Of a DNA stretch of 64,000 bases, positions 19,472 through 27,579 are shown piece by piece. The notes beneath the pieces were generated by a model. It searched no databases and was not told where the DNA came from. It was given only the letters and a program-made list of their open reading frames with translations. The position numbers were made by a program, and so were the translations under genes. The stretch's first letter is position 1; every line of letters begins with the position of its first letter. The stretch is from Streptomyces sp. NBC_00557 (GTDB taxonomy: Bacteria > Actinomycetota > Actinomycetes > Streptomycetales > Streptomycetaceae), in assembly GCF_036345995.1 (NCBI RefSeq), contig NZ_CP107796.1, positions 5,766,001-5,830,000 of the forward strand, given 5' to 3'.

Positions 19472-19505
19472 ACGCCCCGGCCGCCCGACAGGGCAGCCGG
19501 GGCGT
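19472..19505 (+). terminator. Strong hairpin after phosphoketolase
   Basis: A ten-base outer stem (19472-19481 with 19496-19505) encloses a four-base inner stem (19483-19486 with 19491-19494) and a GACA loop. It starts 20 bases after the phosphoketolase stop and argues that the next gene begins after it rather than at the in-frame ATG at 19444. Confidence 0.6.
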
Positions 19506-19542
19506 GCGGCGCGCACGATCCCTACGTGAGAGGTACGCCGAG

Positions 19543-19947
19543 ATGAGTCAGTCCGTAGCCGAGGTACGACACCACCCAGCGGTGATCGCTCATCACAGCA
19601 GGCGTGCCGAGGACATTCAGCTACGCGTCGCCGACGCCATCACCAAGTTCGCCGGCTCGATGACGTTCGTCTACATCCACGCCGTCGCCTTCGCGGCCTG
19701 GATGCTGCTCTTCGAGTCCAGCCCCTGGCCCACGTTGACCCTGGTGGTGTCACTGGAAGCGATCTTCCTGTCCACGTTCGTCATGATCGGACAGAACCGG
19801 CAGGCGGCCTTCCAGCAGATCAAGGCCGACCACGACTTCGTCGAGCAGGAGTTGGAGCTCAAGACCAATACCGAGCTGACTCGGGCCATCCACATGATGA
19901 CCACGGAACTCCACAGGCGTCTGATCGACGGCGGCGGCGACCCGTAG
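19543..19947 (+). CDS. DUF1003 membrane protein
   Basis: 134 residues. The core from RVADAITKFAGSMTFVYIH through the two helices (AVAFAAWMLLFE and LTLVVSLEAIFLSTFVMIGQNRQ) to QIKADHDFVEQELELKTNTEL matches DUF1003, a small two-helix family of unknown role with an invariant QNRQ loop and acidic tail. I chose ATG 19543 (GAGAGG upstream) because a terminator-like hairpin lies at 19472-19505; an in-frame ATG at 19444, overlapping the phosphoketolase stop, would add 33 low-complexity residues. Function unknown. Confidence 0.75.
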   Translation: MSQSVAEVRHHPAVIAHHSRRAEDIQLRVADAITKFAGSMTFVYIHAVAFAAWMLLFESSPWPTLTLVVSLEAIFLSTFVMIGQNRQAAFQQIKADHDFVEQELELKTNTELTRAIHMMTTELHRRLIDGGGDP

Positions 19948-20116
19948 CCGCCAACGCGTCTCGGCGACGTTCGCGTCTTGGCTGGCCGGAATACAGGCTG
20001 CCCGTTGTCAAGAAGCGGTGGTGAAAGCCCGCCGGTTGAGGGGAAGTTGACTCTAGGGAGCCGTTCTCCCAGTTCCCTTGCGTCGAAGCCGCTGCCTACC
20101 CTCAGATGAATCGATC

Positions 20117-20491
20117 ATGCGCCTGAGTCCTCAGCCAGCCCGCAGCCACATCCGCACCTACCGCACGCGAGGACATGCCGTCGTCGAATTGCGGGGAGAG
20201 ATCGACATCGTGGCGGCGGACGAGATCATCCCGGTTCTGGACACCGTCACCGAACCGGCCGCTCCCTCCGTCATCGTCAGTCTCCTTGATGTGGACTTCT
20301 TCGACTGCTCCGGTCTGCGCCTCCTGTGCCGCGCCCGCCGCAGGGCCGACGAGCGCGGCGGACAGCTGGTGCTCGTGTGCACACACCCTCTGACCCTGCG
20401 CATCCTGCACATCGTCCGCCTGACGGTGATGTTCCCTGTCTACGAGACGCTCGACGAAGCCCTCGATCGGCGGGAAGCGTCAGCCTGTTGA
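20117..20491 (+). CDS. STAS-domain anti-anti-sigma factor
   Basis: 124 residues from ATG 20117. The fold is a single STAS domain: GHAVVELRGEIDIVAADEI, then the phosphorylation-loop region VIVSLLDVDFFDCSGLRLL, where the serine follows FFDC, and the closing strand RLTVMFPVYETLDEAL. Such proteins bind and release anti-sigma kinases when dephosphorylated by SpoIIE/PP2C-type phosphatases. One such phosphatase lies at 22651-23967 and others at 44 and 60 kb, so a partner-switching link is plausible but inferred. Its last 12 bases overlap the end of the convergent kinase gene. Confidence 0.85.
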   Translation: MRLSPQPARSHIRTYRTRGHAVVELRGEIDIVAADEIIPVLDTVTEPAAPSVIVSLLDVDFFDCSGLRLLCRARRRADERGGQLVLVCTHPLTLRILHIVRLTVMFPVYETLDEALDRREASAC

Positions 20492-22219
20492 GGAGAGCGG
20501 AACGACCCACTCGACGACGGTGCCGCTCGGCTGGTTAGCGGAGACGCTGAAGCTGCCGCCCAACTCCTCCGCGCGCTTACGCAGGTTGGCCAAGCCGCTG
20601 CGGCGGGTGATCGCCGGGTCGATTCCGCGGCCGTTGTCCGCCACATGCAGCCGCAGAGCGGAGTCGGTGACCTCGACGCCGACGTCGACGCTGGTGGCGT
20701 GCGCGTGCCGGGCGGCGTTGGACAGGGCCTCGCCGAGCACGGCCAGCAGTTGCTCGGCCTGGTCGGCGGACACGGCCGTGTCCAGCAGCCCGGTCATGCG
20801 GAGCGCGGGGGCGAAGCCGAGCAGCTCGGTTGCCTGTTCGGTGGCCGCCACGAGTTGCGCGCGCAGTCCACTGCCGTGCCGGGTCTGGTCGTGCTCGCGC
20901 AGACCGTAGATGGTCGAGCGGATGATCTTGATGGTGTCGTCCAGGTCGTTCACGACGCGCTGGATCCGTTCGCTGACCTGCGGCCGGTCAGTGACTCGAC
21001 CCAGCGTGGACTGCAGGGACAGCGCGCCCGCGAACAGCCGCTGGATGACCAGGTCGTGCAGGTCCCGGGCGATCCTGTCGCGGTCGTTGAGTACGACCAT
21101 GCGTTCGGTATCGCGCCGGTGCTCGGCGACGTCCAGGGCCAGTGCGGCCTGGTTGCCGAACCCGGTGACCATGTCGATGACGGCGTCGGTGAAGAGGGCG
21201 CCGCCTGGTACGTTCGCGACCTGCAGCACGCCGCGGACGTGCTCGCGGGTGCCGAGGGGGACGAAGAAGGCGGGTCCGAGCTCCACCACCGAGGCGCTGC
21301 CGCCCTCCGCGCGCGGGTCGGCGCTGACGGCCTCGCTGGTGATCGTCTCTCCGGACGTGTAGACCTTGGCGGCCAGAGTTGAGGCAGGCAGCAGCAGCCC
21401 ACGGACCTCTTCGGCCGGCGCGCCCGAGGCGGCCTCGATGACGAGTTCGCCCTTGTCGCCGACCGGCACGGCCAGGGTGACCATGTCCGCACCGGCGATC
21501 TCGCGCACGGTGGCAGTGAAGGAGTCCAGCACGGCGGCAGGCTCCGCGCCGGACAGGAGGCTGCGGGTCAGTTCGTTGCTGGCGGCCAGCCACCGCTGTC
21601 GGCGGTGGGCGTCGTCGTAGAGTCGAGCGTTGTCGATCGCCACGCCGGCCGCTGCGGCTAGGGTGCGCAGCACCGCCTCGTCGTCGCTGTCGAACTCCGC
21701 GCCGCTCTTCTTGTTGGTCAGGTACAGGTTGCCGAAGACCTGGTCGCGTACGCGGACGGGGGCGCCGAGGAAGCTGGTCATCGGCGGGTGCCCGTCCGGG
21801 AAGCCGACGGATGCCGGGTGATCCGCCAGGTTGGCCAAGCGCAGTGGCTCCGGGTGGCGGATGAGCAGGCCGAGGATGCCCTGGCCACGCGGGTAGTGGC
21901 CGATCCGGGCGATGGCTTCCTCGTCGATGCCGACGGTGACGAACTGCTTGATCGTGCCTTCCTCGCCCAGCACGCCGAGAGCCCCGTACTGGGCGTCGAC
22001 CAGGGCGACCGCCGACTCCACGATGCGGTGCAGCACCACCTCCAGGTCGAGGTCGGAGCCGACCGCCAACACCGCGTCGAGCAGCGTGTGGACCCGGTCC
22101 CGGGCCGCCCGGACCTGCGCGACCTGCTGCTGTAGGTCGTCCAGCAGTGCGTCCAGCCGCAGCTGTGGAGACATCCCGGACGTCTCCACCTCACGCGAAC
22201 CCTGCGCGCGTTCGTCCAC
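20480..22219 (-). CDS. DosS/DevS-like heme-GAF sensor histidine kinase
   Basis: 579 residues from GTG 22219 (GAGGAG seven bases upstream; GTG 22222 also possible). Two GAF domains (about 45-200 and 215-365) precede a HisKA_3 dimerisation domain with phospho-acceptor His387 (DRIARDLHDLVIQRL) and an ATPase domain (NAARHAHA, DNGRGI, GLANLRKRAEELGG). The first GAF keeps GFPDGHPPM with His144, aligning with the proximal heme ligand His149 of mycobacterial DosS, and GNLYL with Tyr166, aligning with distal Tyr171. An oxygen/redox/NO heme sensor is therefore likely. In S. coelicolor the kinase OsdK is next to its regulator OsdR; no LuxR-type regulator is seen here, so the partner is elsewhere. Confidence 0.9.
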   Translation of the reverse strand: MDERAQGSREVETSGMSPQLRLDALLDDLQQQVAQVRAARDRVHTLLDAVLAVGSDLDLEVVLHRIVESAVALVDAQYGALGVLGEEGTIKQFVTVGIDEEAIARIGHYPRGQGILGLLIRHPEPLRLANLADHPASVGFPDGHPPMTSFLGAPVRVRDQVFGNLYLTNKKSGAEFDSDDEAVLRTLAAAAGVAIDNARLYDDAHRRQRWLAASNELTRSLLSGAEPAAVLDSFTATVREIAGADMVTLAVPVGDKGELVIEAASGAPAEEVRGLLLPASTLAAKVYTSGETITSEAVSADPRAEGGSASVVELGPAFFVPLGTREHVRGVLQVANVPGGALFTDAVIDMVTGFGNQAALALDVAEHRRDTERMVVLNDRDRIARDLHDLVIQRLFAGALSLQSTLGRVTDRPQVSERIQRVVNDLDDTIKIIRSTIYGLREHDQTRHGSGLRAQLVAATEQATELLGFAPALRMTGLLDTAVSADQAEQLLAVLGEALSNAARHAHATSVDVGVEVTDSALRLHVADNGRGIDPAITRRSGLANLRKRAEELGGSFSVSANQPSGTVVEWVVPLSSTG

Positions 22220-22650
22220 CACAGCTCTCCTCACCGTCTCGCGGCACACCCCCCAAGCATGCCCGACGAGCCGAAGCCGTTGGACGGCACCCGGCGGTTT
22301 GCATCGGCGCGGCTCACGAGCGGTTGGCTGCTGGTGGGACGTCGCACGGCTTGGCCCGGTGACATCGGGTGTTACATGGATAAGAGTCCCGATTCGGGCT
22401 GTCTCGGATGCCGTCGTACAGGGGAGAGTCGGGCAACATCCAGTAGGCATCCGATAGACGGGCGAATCTTGGCCGTGGCTGCCGGTCCACGTCGCTGCTG
22501 ATCTGCTGCATGAAGCTTTCAACGATCTACGGGGTGGCGGGCGACCGCTCATTTTCAGACGTCGGTGAGCGCCTGCGCCATGGGTGAGGTGCGGAGAGCC
22601 GCCCCGTGACGTCGATGGCGCGGATCGGCAGGCAGGAACGTCTGCCCGGG
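22220..22650. other. Intergenic region with no convincing gene
   Basis: About 430 bases between two minus-strand regulators, lower in GC than its surroundings near 22370-22460. It probably holds the kinase promoter. I see no intact GGGCC-N4-GGCCC box and no credible small gene. Confidence 0.4.
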
Positions 22651-23967
22651 CTACCTGTGCGGTGTGCGCAGGGCGAGGATGGCCAGGTCGTCGTGTCCGT
22701 CGCTGGGATGGTGGTCCACGAGGGCTGTACACAGATCTTTGACGGGCAGGTGGGCGTGGGCAGTGGCCACTGCGCGGAGGGCCCGCAGACCCGTGTCGAT
22801 GGACCGTGCAGGGTGTTCCACCAAGCCGTCCGTGAAGAAGATCAGAGTGGCGTCCGCCGGCAGGGGGCAGTTGTGGTCGGGGCGGGGCTGGTCGGTGTCG
22901 ACGCCCAGGGGCACACCGGGCTCCGCGTGTAGATACACGGCCTGGTCATCGGGGGTGATCAGCAGTGGTGGGAGGTGTCCCGCAGTGCTCCAGCGCAGCG
23001 TCCAAGTGTCGGCTTGGGGCTCGATGCGGGCCAGGCAGGCCGTGGTCAGGGGGTTGTCGGTGATCGCCTGCAACGTGCGGTCGAGCTGGCAGAGGACGGC
23101 GCTCGGCGGGGTACGCCGGTCGTAGAGCAGGGCGCGCAGCATGTGACGGGTCTGAGCCATGGCGGCCGCCGACTGAAGGTCATGACCGACGACATCGCCG
23201 ATGACGGCGGCGCAGGCGCTGTCGGGGAGAAGGACGGCGTCGTACCAGTCTCCGCCCAGGTGCGCGGGAGCTGTGGCCGGACGGTAGATGGCGGCGGCTG
23301 TGAAAGGACGCAGGTCCGGCAGTTGCGGCAGCAGGAGGCGCTGGAACTGCTCGGCTCCGCTTCGCACCTGAGTGAACAGCCGGGCATGATCGATGGCGAC
23401 TCCCGCGGCACCGGCAAGGGCTACCACCACCGCTTCGTCCTGTCTGTCGAAGGGCTGTCCGTCGTGCCGCTCGGACAGGTACAGGTTCCCGTAGATCTCG
23501 CCGCGCACGGTGATCGCCACCCCCAGCAGGGTGCGCATCGGCGGATGTCCTGGCGGGAAGCCTGCTGCGAGGGGGTGGGTGGGGATGTCGTCGACCCGCA
23601 GGGGTTCGGTGTGGTGAATCAGCTGCCCCAGGAGCCCTCGGCCCTGCGGCTGCCCGACCTCTGCCAGGTCGGCCCGCTCCCTCTTGCTGAGGCCGACCGC
23701 GATGAACTCGGACAGGCCCGTGCGCTGCTCGTTCACGACGGCCAGAGCGCCGTAGCGGGCACCGACAAGTTCCATCGCGGTGCTCACGATCTGGCGCAGC
23801 ACCTCTGGCAGTTCCAGTTCCCGGCTGATCTCCAGCACAGCGTCCAGCAGGCCCTGCAAACGTTCCTGGGCGCGGGCGAGCGCGTTGAGCTGCTCTGTGA
23901 CGCGCCCTGGCTCGGCGTCCACGCGCAGGTGCTGTCGGGGCGGGAGCGACTGTCGGTCCGGCTTCAT
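22651..23967 (-). CDS. Heme-GAF plus SpoIIE-type PP2C phosphatase
   Basis: 438 residues from ATG 23967 (GAAGGGGC upstream); a longer GTG start at 24006 has no good site. The N-terminal GAF (about 40-195) is very like the first GAF of the DosS-type kinase next door: GFPPGHPPM with His141 and GNLYL with Tyr163 match the heme-ligand and distal positions. The rest is a SpoIIE/RsbU phosphatase (GGDWYDAVLL, IGDVVGHDL, FFTDGLVEH, HDDLAILALR), the metal-dependent type that dephosphorylates anti-anti-sigma factors. This implies an oxygen- or redox-gated phosphatase feeding a partner-switch such as the STAS protein at 20117-20491. Heme binding and target are inference. Confidence 0.88.
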   Translation of the reverse strand: MKPDRQSLPPRQHLRVDAEPGRVTEQLNALARAQERLQGLLDAVLEISRELELPEVLRQIVSTAMELVGARYGALAVVNEQRTGLSEFIAVGLSKRERADLAEVGQPQGRGLLGQLIHHTEPLRVDDIPTHPLAAGFPPGHPPMRTLLGVAITVRGEIYGNLYLSERHDGQPFDRQDEAVVVALAGAAGVAIDHARLFTQVRSGAEQFQRLLLPQLPDLRPFTAAAIYRPATAPAHLGGDWYDAVLLPDSACAAVIGDVVGHDLQSAAAMAQTRHMLRALLYDRRTPPSAVLCQLDRTLQAITDNPLTTACLARIEPQADTWTLRWSTAGHLPPLLITPDDQAVYLHAEPGVPLGVDTDQPRPDHNCPLPADATLIFFTDGLVEHPARSIDTGLRALRAVATAHAHLPVKDLCTALVDHHPSDGHDDLAILALRTPHR

Positions 23968-24108
23968 GGCGCCCCTTCGTGACGGAGCGGGCAGCCCGGT
24001 CGTCACGGGGCTGCAGATTCCACGATAGGGCTGGTCATCGCCCTTCGCCGGAAGGGCCTCACCCGCCGGACCGACTCGTGCCGAGCGGGGCTCGGTGGCC
24101 CTTGCAGC

Positions 24109-24124
24109 AGGGCCGTCCGGCCCG
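24109..24124. promoter_or_regulatory. DevR/OsdR-like box between divergent genes
   Basis: AGGGCCGTCCGGCCCG has perfect GGGCC and GGCCC arms around a four-base spacer and differs from the reverse of the box at 7511-7526 by one base. It lies 142 bases from the GAF-PP2C start and 95 bases from the SHOCT-protein start, suited to controlling either. Confidence 0.55.
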
Positions 24125-24218
24125 TCGCACGTACGCCGGCGGCGAGCGACGATGGATGCCGAGAGATCTGCCGCCGCGGGCCTCGTACTGCGGATGACCT
24201 GGGAAGGCGAGGCAGAAA

Positions 24219-24518
24219 ATGATGTTCTGGTATGGCCACGGCATGAACGGCTGGGGCTGGTTCGTGATGTCGCTCAGTACGCTGCTGTTCTGGGCGCTGA
24301 TCATCACAGTCGGCGCCCTGCTCTTCCGGGCTCTGGCCCGCCCCGCCCCTCCCCGCGAAGGTCACAGCTCCTGGCAGAAGACGCCTCCGGGGACCGGCCC
24401 TGAACAGATCCTCGCCGAGCGGTACGCGCGCGGCGAGATCGACGACGAGGAGTACCACCGCCGTCTGGCCACCCTCCGTGGATCACCCACAGACGCGGCC
24501 AGGCCCTCAGCCCTGTAG
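24219..24518 (+). CDS. Small SHOCT-domain membrane protein
   Basis: 99 residues from ATG 24219 (ATG 24222 also possible). One N-terminal helix (WGWFVMSLSTLLFWALIITVGALLF) follows an aromatic MMFWYGHGMNGW start. The C-terminus (PEQILAERYARGEIDDEEYHRRLATLR) is the SHOCT motif, a short helical hairpin found at the ends of many membrane and surface proteins and thought to mediate oligomerisation. The dormancy-type box at 24109-24124 sits 95 bases upstream. Confidence 0.85.
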   Translation: MMFWYGHGMNGWGWFVMSLSTLLFWALIITVGALLFRALARPAPPREGHSSWQKTPPGTGPEQILAERYARGEIDDEEYHRRLATLRGSPTDAARPSAL

Positions 24519-24690
24519 CCGATCGCCCCACCGCGGCTGAAGTCATAGAAGCGGGAAGCCCCCGCCCATCGTCGCAGCCGCGGTCCCGAGACCGGCCCGC
24601 TCGGCCACCCGAGTGCCGGACCAGATGGGGCGGCACGCCGCTCGTGACACGTTCGACTACGGATTCACCCTTGAGGAGACGGTGGTGATC

Positions 24691-25608
24691 ATGCGAGCTG
24701 AACTCGGCGATCAACTCGTCATCGAAAGTCCGAAGACGGGCACCACCCGGCGCGACGGAGAGATCGTCGGACTGCACCATGCGGATGGAACACCGCCGTA
24801 CGACGTGCGCTGGTCGGACACAGACGAGGTGACGCTGGTGTTCCCCGGGCCCGACGCGCACGTCCGCCATCTCCAGCACGCGCCGGGGAGTACCAACGAG
24901 CCTTCCGGGCGGATCACTGCGGAGAGGGGAGGCGAGTCCGACAGCACTCCACGGGAGGCGGGACCGAGCCCCGGCGACCTCGGCCGGCGTGTGGCTGCCG
25001 AGCGTGAGCGACAGGGCTTGAGCAGGGAAGAGACTGCCCGCCGCGCTGCGATGGCTCCGGACTACCTCGCGTACCTGGAAGAACGCCAGGCCGATCCGAG
25101 CCTGGCGACGCTGATCCGGCTGGCCTCGGCGCTTGGTACCAGCGTCGCAGCCCTGCGTGGGGGCGGTATCGATCTGCCTCCGGGTCAGGGACACGCACTT
25201 CTGCACCCCGAGCTTCGGGACCTCAGCCCCGACGAATGCCGCGCTCTGCTCTCCACGCACGGTGTGGGGCGTGTAGCGGTGTCGACCCCCGAGGGGCCAG
25301 CGGTCGTCCCGGTGAACTACGAGGTCATCGAGGACGCGATCGTCTACCGGACGATGCCCGACTCAGTGCCCGCGGCGGCTGTGGGCGCGGAGGTCGCCTT
25401 CGAGGTCGACCATGTGGACGAGGCGATGAGCCAGGGCTGGAGCGTTCTCCTCGTCGGTCCTGCGCGAGTCGTCACGGAGCACGACGTCGTGCGACGGCTG
25501 GCCGAGCACGTCCACACCGAGCCGTGGGCGGGCGGCAAGCGTGAGATGTGGGTGTCGATCCAGCCCAAGCGGCTCACAGGCCGCCGCATCAGGCCGGCCG
25601 ACCAGTGA
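24691..25608 (+). CDS. DUF1918-HTH-flavin-binding (PNPOx) fusion protein
   Basis: 305 residues from ATG 24691; GTG at 24685 with GAGGAG six bases upstream is a credible alternative. Three parts are visible: DUF1918 (about 1-60: GDQLVIESPKTGTTRRDGEI to the DEVTLVFPGPDAHVRHL end), a lambda-repressor-type helix-turn-helix (about 95-150: GRRVAAERERQGLSREETAR, DPSLATLIRLASALGTS), and a pyridoxamine oxidase-like split barrel (about 170-300: GRVAVSTPEGPAVVPVNYEV, GWSVLLVGPARVV). HTH-PNPOx fusions are common in Streptomyces, but the added DUF1918 domain is less usual. It could be a flavin- or F420-sensing regulator; this is inferred. Confidence 0.8.
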   Translation: MRAELGDQLVIESPKTGTTRRDGEIVGLHHADGTPPYDVRWSDTDEVTLVFPGPDAHVRHLQHAPGSTNEPSGRITAERGGESDSTPREAGPSPGDLGRRVAAERERQGLSREETARRAAMAPDYLAYLEERQADPSLATLIRLASALGTSVAALRGGGIDLPPGQGHALLHPELRDLSPDECRALLSTHGVGRVAVSTPEGPAVVPVNYEVIEDAIVYRTMPDSVPAAAVGAEVAFEVDHVDEAMSQGWSVLLVGPARVVTEHDVVRRLAEHVHTEPWAGGKREMWVSIQPKRLTGRRIRPADQ

Positions 25609-25631
25609 GAGGCTGCCTGTCCACGCATCCG

Positions 25632-26309
25632 TCACCGCGTGCTCTTTGGCCCAGCCGGTGTGGCGGGCTTGCCGGTCAGTTGCGCCTCGACATCAACCAC
25701 GCCTTCGACGGCACGGGCGAGACGCGTAGCAACCGAGACGAGCGAGGTGTCGCGGAGCTCTCCGCGGAGGGTGACGACTCCCTCGTGCACGTGCACATGG
25801 ATCGTGTGACTGAGGGCGGGGAACAGGCAGGACACCACGGTGCGGCGGACCTCTTCCGCGATGTCCTCGTCCGACCGCAGGAACACTTTCAGCAGATCGC
25901 CTCGGCTGACGATGCCCTGCAGCGTGCCCGCGTCGTCGACCACGGGCAGCCTCTTGAAGTGGCGCACGGCCATGATCCGGGCTGCCTGAGCCAAGGTGGC
26001 CCCGGGGGACACCGTGACCGCAGGGGCGCTCATGAGCTCCGCTGCAGTCACCGCCCTCGCCTTGGCGACTTCGCACTGTCGCCCGAGTTGGTCACTGAGA
26101 CCCGAGGCGCTGTCACGGAACTGCTCCTTGGGCAGCAGATCGGCCTCGGAGACCACACCGATGACGCGTCTCTCGCCATCCAGGACCGGCAGTGCACTGA
26201 CCTTCCACTGCTCCATGGTCCGGACGATCTCCTTGAAGGGCGCGTCGCGACCGACAGCCACGACAGTCAGGGTCATCACATCGCGCACCAGGCGCGGAGT
26301 CGCGGGCAT
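25632..26309 (-). CDS. CBS-pair plus BON domain protein
   Basis: 225 residues from ATG 26309, with GGAGG nine bases upstream. Two CBS domains occupy about residues 8-65 (VRDVMTLTVVAVG, VIGVVSEADLL) and 88-145 (MSAPAVTVSPGATLAQAARIM, LQGIVSRGDLL). A BON domain follows at about 150-212 (HTIHVHVHEGVVTLRGELRD). CBS pairs bind adenosine nucleotides, while BON domains bind membranes or lipids. This architecture recurs in actinobacterial dormancy clusters (compare the mycobacterial HRP1 CBS protein), matching the island. Ligand and target are unknown. Confidence 0.88.
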   Translation of the reverse strand: MPATPRLVRDVMTLTVVAVGRDAPFKEIVRTMEQWKVSALPVLDGERRVIGVVSEADLLPKEQFRDSASGLSDQLGRQCEVAKARAVTAAELMSAPAVTVSPGATLAQAARIMAVRHFKRLPVVDDAGTLQGIVSRGDLLKVFLRSDEDIAEEVRRTVVSCLFPALSHTIHVHVHEGVVTLRGELRDTSLVSVATRLARAVEGVVDVEAQLTGKPATPAGPKSTR

Positions 26310-26577
26310 CTCAGACCTCCTCCACTCGCCTCATCACAGCACCGGGCCTGCGCGCTGTACAGGAAGGCGCTTCGCCTTGGTCCTCGCGGCCGTATGAGCC
26401 CACCATCTCTGCAAACCGGCGGGGTGGCACGCGGGGCGAAGACGGCCCGATCCATGGCGGCGGCGAGCACGTGCCTTACGCTCCGAAATCGGGGCAAAAT
26501 CGGGTGGCTGATGCGAGGATCCTCATCTCCTGGGGTTGCCGAGGCTGCTTTACGGAACGGGCCCGTGGGAGACGAGC

Positions 26578-27456
26578 ATGGCGTGGTTGGTCTCGCTGGT
26601 AGGGGTTGGGCTGGTCATGGCCGCCTTGCGAGATCTGTTCCATACCCTCTGGCACCCCACCCGCCATGCCGGCCTGAGCCGCCTCGTCATGACTGGGATG
26701 TGGAGACTGGCCCGGCGCCTGCGCGCCCGCAGACGCGTGGTCGGCCTCGTCGGCCCTCTCGCCATGGTGACGGTGGTCGGTCTCTGGGCCGCCGTCATCA
26801 TCCTCGGCTGGGCGATCATCTACTGGCCCCACATGCCGGGGGCTTTCACGCTCACCCCCGGTTCCAGGGCAGCGCAGCAGCCGGCACTCCTCGACTCCGT
26901 CTACCTGTCACTCGTTACCGTCGCCACCCTCGGGCTGGGCGACATCACACCCGCCGCAGGGTGGCTTCGCCTGATCTCGCCGCTGGAGGCGCTCGTCGGC
27001 TTCGCCCTCCTGACCGCCACGGTCTCCTGGGTGCTCGAGATCTACCCCGCGCTGACCCGCAGAAGGGTGCTGGCCATCCGGTTGGCGCTCCTGCGCGACT
27101 CGGCTCCGACGACCGAGCAGCTTGACAGCGTCGCCGGGGCGCTGCTGCTGGACAGCTTGGCCACCGAGGTCGTGCGCGTCCGCATCGACTTCACCCAGTA
27201 CGCCGAGGCCTACTACTTCCATGACGGGGAGGACCACTCCTCCCTGGCGGCCATCCTTGGGTACGCCTCAGCCCTTGCCCAGCGCGGCCAGGCCGCGCAG
27301 CGGCCGGACGTCCGACTGACCGGAGACTTGCTCGCCAACGCACTGGAAGACCTCGCCGACATCCTTGACCAGCGTTTTCTCCACACGGGCGGACCATCGG
27401 CGACGGTCTTCGCCGCCTACGCCGCTGACCACGGGCGCAGCGTCACTCAACCCTGA
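26578..27456 (+). CDS. Two-helix potassium channel family protein
   Basis: 292 residues from ATG 26578. After a basic N-terminal stretch, a helix (VVGLVGPLAMVTVVGLWAAVIILGWAI) leads to a pore region, with LLDSVYLSLVTVATLGLGDI as pore helix plus selectivity filter (TLGLGD in place of the usual TVGYGD), and a second helix (LEALVGFALLTATVSWVLE). That is the Ion_trans_2 layout. The remaining 150 residues are cytosolic and helical without a recognisable nucleotide-binding domain. The Leu-for-Tyr filter change could alter ion preference. In-frame ATG 26536 was rejected for lack of a ribosome binding site. Confidence 0.8.
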   Translation: MAWLVSLVGVGLVMAALRDLFHTLWHPTRHAGLSRLVMTGMWRLARRLRARRRVVGLVGPLAMVTVVGLWAAVIILGWAIIYWPHMPGAFTLTPGSRAAQQPALLDSVYLSLVTVATLGLGDITPAAGWLRLISPLEALVGFALLTATVSWVLEIYPALTRRRVLAIRLALLRDSAPTTEQLDSVAGALLLDSLATEVVRVRIDFTQYAEAYYFHDGEDHSSLAAILGYASALAQRGQAAQRPDVRLTGDLLANALEDLADILDQRFLHTGGPSATVFAAYAADHGRSVTQP

Positions 27457-27579
27457 CTTTGCCTGGTTCGGGCGTGAGCTGTATTCAGAGGTCCGAATCG
27501 GCCATGGCTGACTCGCGCTCTTCTCTGCTTGCCGCGTGTTGTCGACACTCTCGTTCAGAACGGTGCGGGGGAGGTTGAG

